From assembly GCA_036322835.1 (NCBI GenBank), contig AP027304.1, forward strand, positions 2,046,001 through 2,110,000: 64,000 bases of DNA, written 5' to 3'. This document shows, in pieces, positions 9,472 through 18,105 of the stretch. The stretch is from Tenuifilaceae bacterium CYCD. Lineage in GTDB: Bacteria; Bacteroidota; Bacteroidia; Bacteroidales; Tenuifilaceae. The notes beneath the pieces are model-generated. The model saw only the letters and a list, made by a program, of their open reading frames with translations, did not search any database and was not told the DNA's origin. The translations under genes were made by a program, and so were the position numbers. Each line of letters opens with the position of its first letter. Positions within the stretch are counted from its first letter, which is position 1.

Positions 9472-12400
9472 ATGAACCTGATTCTGGCTTTGAAACGAAG
9501 ATTTTTTTTGCTACTAATATGCCTGTTTTGCAGCATGTTTGCTGTAAATGCGCAGGTTGTTAGAGTAGATCTTTATAATGCCGACAATGGGTTGCCGCAA
9601 ACCCACGTTAATACAATAATTCAGGATTCAACTGGTTATCTTTGGATTGGCACTCAGGATGGTCTTTGCCGTTACGATGGCTATCAATTTGTAACATACA
9701 CCAATAATCCACTCGATACTTTTAGCCTTTGCAATAATTTTATTTATTCTATAGCAGACGATGGTAAAGGAAATCTATGGATTGGGACACGGTTTGGTTT
9801 GAGCCGATTTGAAAAATCTACAGGTAAGTTTATAAACTATTTTGCTAACCCCAATAATCCTAACACCATAACAAGCAACCGGGTTTACAGTGTTTACTGC
9901 GATAGAAAAGGTTTTATCTGGGTTAAAACCCTAGAGGCCATAAATCTCTACAATCCCTCAAAAGATAATTTCATTCAGTACCCTCATTATAACGATATAT
10001 TTATACATCCAACAGAAGTTGGAAATTTTCCAATTTACGAGGATTCTCAGGATCGATTATGGGTTGGAACTAAAGACGGATTGATGCTTTTTGATAAGCA
10101 GCGAGGCCTGTTTAAACGATTTAATAACGACCCGTCAAACTGTTTTTCGCTTAGTAGTGATAGAATTACGGCAATTTTTGAAGATTCGCATGGCAACTTT
10201 TGGGTAGGAACCGATGAGGGACTTAATAGATTAGATATTCGCAATAATAAGTTTTTTAAGTATCCAGCCATACCCGGCGAGGTGGTTGAATCTATTAGCG
10301 AAGATAGGGGTGGGTTTATGTGGGTTGGTACAGATAAAGGATTTTGTAAATTATATCCTGACGGTAATGTGGTACTGATTCATAATCTGGTTAATAGTAA
10401 TCAAAGGATAAACCCTATTCATGTTTCTACGATTTTAAGGGATAAATCGAATGTTCTTTGGATTGGCTCGCAGATTGGCCTACTGAAGTGGAATCCTTTT
10501 GGAGCGCGATTTACTGGTTATGGTAAAGATGTTCAAGGAAATTATCTTTTCTCCAATAACATTATCGCTTCTGTTCTTGATGATCATGGTACCGTTTGGT
10601 TGGGAACATGGGGGGCTGGCTTGCATTTGTTTAATCCACAAAGTGGGAGCAATGTCCATTTTTCTAAAGATATGCCTTGTGGTTTGAATGATGATTTTAT
10701 CCATTCAATCTATAAAACAAGAAAAGACGAAATCTTGGTAGGGACACGTAATGGATTGTTCCTGTATACACCAGGAACAAAAAGGTTTGTTAACTACTTT
10801 GAGTCGAAGGGTATTTATTGTGGTGAAATTTTTCGAAACAATAGGATTTACTCTATAGATGAGGACGATAAGGGAAACTTATGGATAGCAACTCAGTTAG
10901 GGTTGCATTTGGTAAAGGGGAAAAACTTGTTGAGTTTTTATTCTCGTCGAAGGGATTCTCTTTCGTTATCGGGCAATGAAGTTTACGATGTTTTGGTTGA
11001 CAGGATTGGATTTGTATGGATTGCCACCAGTAATGGGTTAGATTGCTTGTCACCCGATTTATCAAAAATAATTACTTACCAACGGCCAGCCAAGTATTCG
11101 GGTAAGGAGTTGATTTCTAATGAAATTCTTTGTTTGCATGAGGATAGGAATGGCTTTATTTGGGTGGGAACTACCTCTGGCCTGCATCGGTATAATAGAG
11201 AGTCGAATGCCTTTAAGTTATATACCGATCAGCAGAACCTTCCGAACAAGGTTATCAATTCTATAGAAGAGGATTCCTCTGGCCGATTGTGGATAAGCAC
11301 AAATAAAGGTTTGGTGGTGTTGAATCCTGTGTCAGATTTGGTGAGAACTTATACAACGGCGGATGGTTTGCTGAGCAATGAGTTTAACATCGGATCAAGT
11401 TTTTATTCCTCTTCGGGAGAAATGTTCTTTGGCTCGATTTTAGGATTCAACAGTTTTAATCCGGATTCTATCCCCATCAATGAGAATGTTCCTAATGTTA
11501 GTTTAACTCGTATCGAAATCATTGGCTCACAGGGCGCCGAAACGGTTTATCCTTACGGTTTGAAAAGCATTAAGATTCCGTTAAACTTTAAAACCTTTAC
11601 CATAGATTTTGCCGCGTTAGATTTTAATTATCCCGAAAAAAATCTTTACAGGTATCAAATGACTGGCTTGGATGATAAGTGGATTGAGGTGGGTAGTAAG
11701 CATTCTGCAACATTTACGAACTTGTCCGAAGGGGTTTATTACTTTAAGGTTATGGGATCAAATAGCGATCAAATATGGTGTGCCGATCCAACAATTTTAA
11801 AGATTCAAGTATTCGCCCCTTTTTGGCGCTCAAGAATAGCCTTAATCTTCTACAATACTTTAGTTATAGGCTTGTTGTTCTTTTATCTATACTATCGCAA
11901 TAAGGGCATTAAAAGAGTAAATAAACTACTGCAGGAGCGAGAGTCTGTTTTGTTTGAGCTTGAGTCGCAAAAGGAGGAGTTGATGCTTAAAAATAAGAAT
12001 ATTACCGATAGCATTAACTACGCAAAACGAATTCAGGATGCAATTCTTCCTCCTATCGATTCTTTCAAAACCTACCTTCCTGATTCATTCATATTGTTCA
12101 TGCCCAAGGATATTGTGAGTGGCGACTTTTATTGGATTAACGAAACAAAAAATAAAACCTTCGTTGCTGTAGTTGATTGTACTGGGCATGGCGTCCCTGG
12201 TGCATTTATGTCGATTATTGGTATAGAGTTGCTGCGAAACATAACAAATATTGAGGGGGTTGATGATGCCGCCGAAATTTTGAATAGATTAAGTATCAGC
12301 ATTCATGAGACTTTTACTGCAGGCGTTCACCTAAGCGAGGGCGGTATTAAAGTGAAGGATGGTATGGATGTGGCGTTCTGCGTGATAGACAAAGAGTACA

Positions 12401-12783
12401 ATATTTTACAATACTCTGGGGCATATAGTAATTTGTATTTGCTGCGAGATGGGAAAATCATTGAGGTGAAAGGCGATCGATTCTCTGTAGGCATGGCCTC
12501 CGATACAGGACATTTACTGTTTAGCAGCCATTATATTCCAATTCAGCCAAACGATATGATCTATATTTTTACCGATGGTTATGTCGATCAGTTTGGCGGA
12601 CCTGATTCTAAAAAATTCAAATTCCGCAGGTTTAGGCACCTTTTATTGACGATTCATAAAATGCCACTCGATCAGCAACGCAAACATCTTTACGATAGCA
12701 TGATGGAATGGAAGGGCGATAATGAGCAGGTTGATGATATTTTAATTATAGGTATTCGTCCCGATTTGAGCTGTTTGTTTTAG
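9472..12783 (+). CDS. Two-component-type beta-propeller sensor with SpoIIE-like serine phosphatase output
   Basis: A signal peptide (FLLLICLFCSMFAVNAQ) is followed by a long periplasmic region of repeated propeller blades (motifs such as GYLWIGTQDGLCRYDG and RLWVGTKDGLMLFD recur about every 45 residues), then a Y_Y_Y domain, one membrane helix (about residue 790), a short coiled coil, and a cytosolic PP2C/SpoIIE phosphatase. The phosphatase metal residues are intact (SGDFYW, VVDCTGHGVPGAFMS, IFTDGYVDQF, VDDILIIGI). The kinase domain usual for propeller sensors is absent, so the output is probably dephosphorylation of a partner protein. I chose ATG 9472 over an in-frame TTG at 9433 because it gives a clean signal peptide. 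Confidence 0.88.
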   Translation: MNLILALKRRFFLLLICLFCSMFAVNAQVVRVDLYNADNGLPQTHVNTIIQDSTGYLWIGTQDGLCRYDGYQFVTYTNNPLDTFSLCNNFIYSIADDGKGNLWIGTRFGLSRFEKSTGKFINYFANPNNPNTITSNRVYSVYCDRKGFIWVKTLEAINLYNPSKDNFIQYPHYNDIFIHPTEVGNFPIYEDSQDRLWVGTKDGLMLFDKQRGLFKRFNNDPSNCFSLSSDRITAIFEDSHGNFWVGTDEGLNRLDIRNNKFFKYPAIPGEVVESISEDRGGFMWVGTDKGFCKLYPDGNVVLIHNLVNSNQRINPIHVSTILRDKSNVLWIGSQIGLLKWNPFGARFTGYGKDVQGNYLFSNNIIASVLDDHGTVWLGTWGAGLHLFNPQSGSNVHFSKDMPCGLNDDFIHSIYKTRKDEILVGTRNGLFLYTPGTKRFVNYFESKGIYCGEIFRNNRIYSIDEDDKGNLWIATQLGLHLVKGKNLLSFYSRRRDSLSLSGNEVYDVLVDRIGFVWIATSNGLDCLSPDLSKIITYQRPAKYSGKELISNEILCLHEDRNGFIWVGTTSGLHRYNRESNAFKLYTDQQNLPNKVINSIEEDSSGRLWISTNKGLVVLNPVSDLVRTYTTADGLLSNEFNIGSSFYSSSGEMFFGSILGFNSFNPDSIPINENVPNVSLTRIEIIGSQGAETVYPYGLKSIKIPLNFKTFTIDFAALDFNYPEKNLYRYQMTGLDDKWIEVGSKHSATFTNLSEGVYYFKVMGSNSDQIWCADPTILKIQVFAPFWRSRIALIFYNTLVIGLLFFYLYYRNKGIKRVNKLLQERESVLFELESQKEELMLKNKNITDSINYAKRIQDAILPPIDSFKTYLPDSFILFMPKDIVSGDFYWINETKNKTFVAVVDCTGHGVPGAFMSIIGIELLRNITNIEGVDDAAEILNRLSISIHETFTAGVHLSEGGIKVKDGMDVAFCVIDKEYNILQYSGAYSNLYLLRDGKIIEVKGDRFSVGMASDTGHLLFSSHYIPIQPNDMIYIFTDGYVDQFGGPDSKKFKFRRFRHLLLTIHKMPLDQQRKHLYDSMMEWKGDNEQVDDILIIGIRPDLSCLF

Positions 12784-12807
12784 ATAATTCTCCTTGATAT
12801 TATTTTT

Positions 12808-15114
12808 ATGGCAAGATTTAAGTGCTTGTTAATCGTTACTCTTGGCTTGTGCTTTTACGGGGGAGCATTGGGTCAAACTGTGAGTCTGGTTCTTAGCGGA
12901 GGTGGTGCAAAAGGGTTGGCACATATTGGTGTGATTCGAGCTCTAGAGGAGAATGGTATCCCTATTAACAATGTTTCTGGAACATCAATGGGGGCAATAA
13001 TTGGTGGATTGTACGCAATGGGTTATACTCCCGATGAGATGGTGCAATTATTCAAGTCTAGAGATTTTAACAACTGGAGCCAAGGAAAAATTGACAATGC
13101 TTTAAGGTACAATATCAACGATTTTACATGGAGTGATGCTGAGAATTTGAGCATTGGATTAACATTCGATAAGCGGGGGCTAAAGCCTAAGTTAATATCC
13201 AACTATGTTCCCACTGTGGGAATGGATGTTGCTTTCGATGAGTTATTTGCACAAGGTAATGCAATATCGGGTGGCAATTTTAGTAAATTATTTATTCCTT
13301 TTCGTTGCAATGCTTCCGATATTGTTACTAAAAGAATGGTTTATTTCAAAAAAGGCGATTTGGGTGCAGCTATTCGTGCATCAATGTCATTTCCAATGTA
13401 TTTTAAGCCAATTTATATTGATTCCGTTTTGGTGTTCGATGGCGGAATCTATAATAATTTTCTTTGGAAGGAGGCCTACGATGAGTTTAATCCAGATATT
13501 ATTATTGGTGTTAAGGTTGCATCGAACACTAGCCAACCAAATGATGAAGACCCTTTGTTGCAGATAGAGGCAATGATTACAGGTGCAACCAATTACTATA
13601 TCCCCGATTCTATAGGTGTAGTCATCGATATCCCTTTTGTCGATGTTGATCTTCTTGATTTTGAAAGGGTGGATGAGATTGTTAAGGCAGGGTATGATGC
13701 TACTCTTGCGCAAATTTCCAAATTAAAAGGGCGTTTTACTCAAAGTGTTGAATTGTCCGAGATAAATAAACAACGTGCTAATTTCAGATCGTCTTTACCC
13801 GTGCTGAATGTGAAACAAATAGAAGTCAATGGTTTAAATTCGAATCAGCAGAAATACATGAATAAACTTATCTTCGGAAAGAAAGAGGAGGTTGGCTTTG
13901 AAAAGTTTAAAAAGGATTACTATAGGCTGATGTCCGATAGGGTTTTTGTTAGGTTATTTCCGAAATTACGGTACGACTCTACCCTGAAAAAATTTAATGT
14001 GAATATAGATGCACAGTTAAAACGTTCAGTTGATTTAGGTTTTGGTTTAAGTCTATCTTCTGATGTGGGTAATGAGGGTTTTGTTTCAGCAAATTATTCA
14101 TGGCTTTCCAGAACGTCGAATACATTATATGCCAACGGTTATTTTGGGAAATTATACACTAGTGGAAGGATTACGTATGTGAAAACGTTTCCTACTAGAA
14201 TTCCCATCTCAATAATTTCTCACATTATAGCAAATCGGTTCGATTATCATAGCAGTAATCCAATCCCTTTTTTCGAAGATATCAAGCCTGCCTATATAGT
14301 TCAATCCGAACTATTTGGTAGTATTGGCTTTAAGGTTAGCCATACAAGTGCTGCAAACTATTCTTTAATGATTTCTTCGGGCGAAAAGGATGACGATTAC
14401 TATCAGGTCGAGGACTACTATTCTTACGATACTCCTGATCGGACTAAGTTCCGTTTTGTGAAAGGTACGCTTCGCTACGAGAAGTTAACCTTGAACGGTA
14501 AGCAATATGCAACAGGGGGTAGACATCAAGTTGTGGCTTTATCGGTGTATTCTGGACAGGAAAAACATATACCAGGAACAACTGCTTCATCTGTAGTGAC
14601 ATCCGATAAGGAGCATTTCTTTGTTTCGGCATACATTCATAACGAAAGTTATCATAGAATACTTGGCCAAAAATTTTGGATGGGACTTCGGGTTGACGGG
14701 TATTGGTCTAACCAAGAGTTTTTTAATAATTATCATGCAACTATATTAGCATTAAATCAGTATACGCCTTCGCCTCATACAAATGCACTGTTCTTTCAGA
14801 ATTACAGGGCAAATCAATATTTGGCAGTGGGCGTTATCCCAGTAGTCGAGTTTTCCAAAAATATGCACATACGGTTTGAACTAAACTGTTTTCAGCCAAT
14901 AAGAGTCATTAATGCAGATTCAGATAATCATCCATCCTATGGCGAGCGTTTTAAGAACAGATGGTTAATTGGATCAGGATCTCTTGTTTATAATTCGCCA
15001 ATAGGGCCAATTGCTGCAACAGCTGCATACTATCCATCTAATGGGGGCAAGGAGTTGTATTTTAGCTTTACTTTTGGTTATTCCCTGTTCAATCCAAGGG
15101 TTTTCGACAATTAG
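12808..15114 (+). CDS. Patatin-like phospholipase fused to POTRA and outer-membrane barrel
   Basis: After a signal peptide (ending ALGQ) comes a patatin domain at about 25-310: oxyanion loop SGGGAKG, nucleophile Ser60 in GTSMG, and catalytic Asp211 in FDGG. A POTRA-like segment (LPVLNVKQIEVNGL, about 330-400) and a C-terminal beta barrel of the BamA/surface-antigen type (about 410-768) follow. Related proteins such as PlpD are type Vd autotransporters in which the barrel exports the lipase. In Bacteroidota the enzyme domain may stay in the periplasm instead. It lies 24 bp after the phosphatase sensor on the same strand, so the two may be co-expressed. Confidence 0.85.
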   Translation: MARFKCLLIVTLGLCFYGGALGQTVSLVLSGGGAKGLAHIGVIRALEENGIPINNVSGTSMGAIIGGLYAMGYTPDEMVQLFKSRDFNNWSQGKIDNALRYNINDFTWSDAENLSIGLTFDKRGLKPKLISNYVPTVGMDVAFDELFAQGNAISGGNFSKLFIPFRCNASDIVTKRMVYFKKGDLGAAIRASMSFPMYFKPIYIDSVLVFDGGIYNNFLWKEAYDEFNPDIIIGVKVASNTSQPNDEDPLLQIEAMITGATNYYIPDSIGVVIDIPFVDVDLLDFERVDEIVKAGYDATLAQISKLKGRFTQSVELSEINKQRANFRSSLPVLNVKQIEVNGLNSNQQKYMNKLIFGKKEEVGFEKFKKDYYRLMSDRVFVRLFPKLRYDSTLKKFNVNIDAQLKRSVDLGFGLSLSSDVGNEGFVSANYSWLSRTSNTLYANGYFGKLYTSGRITYVKTFPTRIPISIISHIIANRFDYHSSNPIPFFEDIKPAYIVQSELFGSIGFKVSHTSAANYSLMISSGEKDDDYYQVEDYYSYDTPDRTKFRFVKGTLRYEKLTLNGKQYATGGRHQVVALSVYSGQEKHIPGTTASSVVTSDKEHFFVSAYIHNESYHRILGQKFWMGLRVDGYWSNQEFFNNYHATILALNQYTPSPHTNALFFQNYRANQYLAVGVIPVVEFSKNMHIRFELNCFQPIRVINADSDNHPSYGERFKNRWLIGSGSLVYNSPIGPIAATAAYYPSNGGKELYFSFTFGYSLFNPRVFDN

Positions 15115-15122
15115 TGATTTTG

Positions 15123-16904
15123 TTAATTCGTCTGGAGTAAATTTCTCATTTTTTGAATAAGCACTTCGATCTGAAATGGTTTGCTGATGTAGTCGTCCAT
15201 TCCAGCGGCTAGACATTCTTCTCTATCGCCAAGCAATGCATTGGCTGTAATTGCAATTATGGGAGTGTGGGTGCTTGTGCTCGATTCAATTTCCCTTATT
15301 TTCTTTGTGGTGACATAGCCATTCATGATAGGCATTTGGATATCCATAAGGATAATGTCGTATTTGCTAGTTCCGAATTTGTCTAAAGCTTCTTTTCCGT
15401 TGTTCGCAACCTCAATGTTTTTAACAATTTTCTTTAAACTTAGGATGACAATTTTTTGATTGATTAGGTTGTCTTCTACAAGAAGAACATTGGCGTTGCT
15501 AAGGTCGATGTTCGTTTGGTGTGTTGCTTTTTCGGCAACAGACGTGCTTGAACGAGCGCTTTCTTTGGCTCTTTCATCAACTACTTCTTTGCTAGGTTCT
15601 TTTATTTCGGATGGAACAACCTGAATTTTATAGTTAAAGTTGACAGCCGCATCATCGGAGGTGAGCTTAACATTTAGTTTGCCACCATTGCTTTGTACTA
15701 ACTTTTTGGTAATATTTAAATCTAGCAAATCAATATAGAACTGATTGCTGGCTGCAGAAATAACATTTTCCCCTATAATTGATTGGGTGTATCCTTCGTT
15801 TTGAGGAAGAAGTAGTGGGTTGTTACTCCGTACTTCAAAAAATAGTTCTAAGGAATTGGCCGCTTGGCTAACGAGATTTACCCTAATTTCAACACTAACC
15901 TTATTCCCGCTTTTATTTTTGATAATGTTTTCGATGATGTTTAGGAAAATCTGCTTTAGTTTAACTGGATCTCCTAGTAGATTTTTCGGTATACTCTCAT
16001 CAATTTTTATGCTGAAGTTAACTGTTTGCGATTGAGCCGCAAACAGTTTTATGGTGTTATTTATGGTGTTGTTGAGGTTGAAACTAATATTAAAATCGGC
16101 TTGCGATTGGATATCTCCGCTGGAGATCTCAACCATGCTGTTTAGCACATTAACCAAATTGTTTGTTGATGCTTGTATCGTATCAATCATATCCTTATAC
16201 TTTTCTTCTAGATTTGCGCTTGAAAGCATGTTGGATATAATCATTACGTTGTTAAGTGGCGTTCTAATTTGATGCGATAGCTTGGCTAAGTACTCTTCCC
16301 TTAGTTTGCTTTCATTCTTTTGCTCCAAAAGCAAACGCTCTGTTTCTTGAATTCTCTTTGTTTTGTAAAAGTGAAGCAACGAAATTACAAATAGTATGAT
16401 GGCATATAAAGTTAACGCTATAACTTTTATAGGTGTTTCAATGAATCTTGCCTTGTTCGCATCTATGGGTAAAAAAAGAATGGCGGCCAGTAAAACTCCA
16501 AATGCTATTGCAGTAACGTTACCTTTAGAATAGTCCGAAGAGGTGATTGCCAATACCGGAAATAGTAGGATTGCCCAAATAACAAGGTATCCAAGATTTC
16601 CAAGCCCTAAAGCGGTAAGCGATGAAATTCCAAATATGAATAAGCCGAGGAATCCATAGGTTTTTAGTTGATTTTTTGAAAAGACAATTGCAAGCAATAT
16701 GCTTATTAAAACAAACGCGCTTGTTAATGCAATCCCAGTGATAGCATCAGACTTAACAAATGATATAGTAGAAAGAATTAACAAGAAAAACAAAGAGGAT
16801 AAGACAGCGATGCTAAACTGAATCAACCTATCGGCAGTGTCCTTTGACGCATTGCTGTCGATGTTGAACGAACAAAAATTAATAAGAAGGTTGGCTATTT
16901 TCAT
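15123..16904 (-). CDS. Hybrid histidine kinase with degenerate ATPase domain and intact receiver
   Basis: The 593-residue protein has about six membrane helices (30-180), a HisKA dimerisation domain with His211 in SHQIRTPLN, a HATPase-like region (about 310-430) and a receiver domain (470-593) with phospho-acceptor Asp521 in LMDIQMP and Lys575 in SKPF. The ATPase part lacks a recognisable DxGxG box and GxGLGL box; only the surrounding frame (LKQIFLNIIENIIK, LNITKKLVQSNGGKL) is left. It may therefore not bind ATP and may act as a phosphatase, a phospho-relay or a scaffold. It converges on the patatin gene with 8 bp between stops. Confidence 0.85.
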   Translation of the reverse strand: MKIANLLINFCSFNIDSNASKDTADRLIQFSIAVLSSLFFLLILSTISFVKSDAITGIALTSAFVLISILLAIVFSKNQLKTYGFLGLFIFGISSLTALGLGNLGYLVIWAILLFPVLAITSSDYSKGNVTAIAFGVLLAAILFLPIDANKARFIETPIKVIALTLYAIILFVISLLHFYKTKRIQETERLLLEQKNESKLREEYLAKLSHQIRTPLNNVMIISNMLSSANLEEKYKDMIDTIQASTNNLVNVLNSMVEISSGDIQSQADFNISFNLNNTINNTIKLFAAQSQTVNFSIKIDESIPKNLLGDPVKLKQIFLNIIENIIKNKSGNKVSVEIRVNLVSQAANSLELFFEVRSNNPLLLPQNEGYTQSIIGENVISAASNQFYIDLLDLNITKKLVQSNGGKLNVKLTSDDAAVNFNYKIQVVPSEIKEPSKEVVDERAKESARSSTSVAEKATHQTNIDLSNANVLLVEDNLINQKIVILSLKKIVKNIEVANNGKEALDKFGTSKYDIILMDIQMPIMNGYVTTKKIREIESSTSTHTPIIAITANALLGDREECLAAGMDDYISKPFQIEVLIQKMRNLLQTN

Positions 16905-16949
16905 ATGAAAAAAAGTAAAACTGTGATATTGTTGTAATCTATCAATATG

Positions 16950-17020
16950 AAAAATATGCTTTATCCTTAGTGAGCATTCTTGTTCTGCTCATATTACAAT
17001 CGCTAAGGAGCAAAAGCATA
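16950..17020 (-). terminator. Three-tier hairpin between LysE and the hybrid kinase gene
   Basis: Nested pairings are TATGCTTT/AAAGCATA (16955-16962 with 17013-17020), CCTTAG/CTAAGG (16965-16970 with 17003-17008) and TGAGCA/TGCTCA (16971-16976 with 16986-16991). Read on the minus strand it ends in five T, so it looks like an intrinsic terminator for the LysE transcript or an attenuator in the kinase leader. Confidence 0.6.
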
Positions 17021-17168
17021 GTAATTCATCGGCTTTAAATTCACTATGTGATTACAACCAAAGATAGCATAAAAATGTTTATAACGTTATTTTTGCTCTA
17101 AATTTATTAGTATAACAAGAGGAAAGAGGATACTGCTTTATATGCTTATAATTCGGAGGGTGTTATTT

Positions 17169-17807
17169 CTATACAAACCAAACTTTATTAACAACGTTTA
17201 CAATTGCCAGAAACCCTAAAAGAATAATTACAGAGCCTGCAATTTTATTGATCCACCAGAGTTGTTTCAATCTGAATTTATGGCGGAAAAGATTGACGAG
17301 CGAACTAAGCGTATACCACCAAAGCGATCCTCCCAAAAAAACACCAACCAGGGCAATGGATGACAGCGCCAAACTACTGTTGTGATGTACAATGCCTGCG
17401 GCTGCAAAAAGAGCAACAAACAGAAATATTGAAAAAGGATTTGTACTTGTTAGCAGAAGTACCGATACAAAGTCTTCGATAAGTTTGTTTTTCTTTTTCT
17501 TGTGTCGTTTTAATTGCGAGACTGGGTTGGTGTAAAATGTTTTGAGGCCTAATAGTATTACAACAACTCCACCAATGGATTCTATAATTATTTGACGCTC
17601 TTCAATGAAATTAATAATGTATGATAAACTGAAACCTGCAATGGCAGCAAATATTGTATCTGCAGTTGCGGCTCCCAATCCGGAGAAAAATCCACTTATT
17701 CGGCCTTTGTTTATGGTTCGTTGTATGCAAATTACACCAATAGGGCCAAGCGGAATCGATGCTATCAAACCAATAATTATTCCCTTAATGAGCAAGGATA
17801 ATATCAT
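17169..17807 (-). CDS. LysE-family amino-acid exporter
   Basis: LysE/RhtB proteins export amino acids or related small molecules across the inner membrane. The 212-residue product has about six hydrophobic segments and the family N-terminus GIIIGLIASIPLGPIGVICI, where the 'PxGPxxxxxxxxxxxxG' pattern is diagnostic. Length is normal. A basic cytoplasmic loop (RHKKKKNKL) follows the third helix. The substrate cannot be told. It is divergent from lnt across a 298-bp gap. Confidence 0.85.
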   Translation of the reverse strand: MILSLLIKGIIIGLIASIPLGPIGVICIQRTINKGRISGFFSGLGAATADTIFAAIAGFSLSYIINFIEERQIIIESIGGVVVILLGLKTFYTNPVSQLKRHKKKKNKLIEDFVSVLLLTSTNPFSIFLFVALFAAAGIVHHNSSLALSSIALVGVFLGGSLWWYTLSSLVNLFRHKFRLKQLWWINKIAGSVIILLGFLAIVNVVNKVWFV

Positions 17808-18105
17808 TATGTAATCTTAATTTCAATTTAGAAGGCAAATATAGCAAATATCATTTTAAAGCCATATCTCCGCCGTTCATTAACGAATATTAATATATGC
17901 TTTTAATGCATTTTTTTTGTTTCAAAGTACTTAATATCTTAAGCACTGTTGGGTAAAGATGAGTTCTGAGGTAAAAAAATGTTTTTATTGGTGACTTAAA
18001 TCTAGCCTAAAAATAGTGTTTATAGGGGATTTGTGATTTGTAAATAAAATTATCTTTACATCGGAATTCGGAAAATAATGATTCATCAATTTTTGCATAT
18101 AATCA
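17808..18105. other. Divergent intergenic region, LysE / lnt
   Basis: This gap holds the 5' regions of both flanking genes. On the minus side, 17836-17843 reads as a TATATTTG -7-like box; on the plus side a weak promoter is listed separately. I see no gene, repeat or structured RNA in it. Confidence 0.5.
18030..18058 (+). promoter_or_regulatory. Weak candidate promoter for lnt
   Basis: TTTG (18030-18033) and TATCTTTA (18051-18058, one mismatch to TAnnTTTG) are separated by 17 bp, which is shorter than the usual 19-21. The lnt start is 47 bp downstream. Confidence 0.3.
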
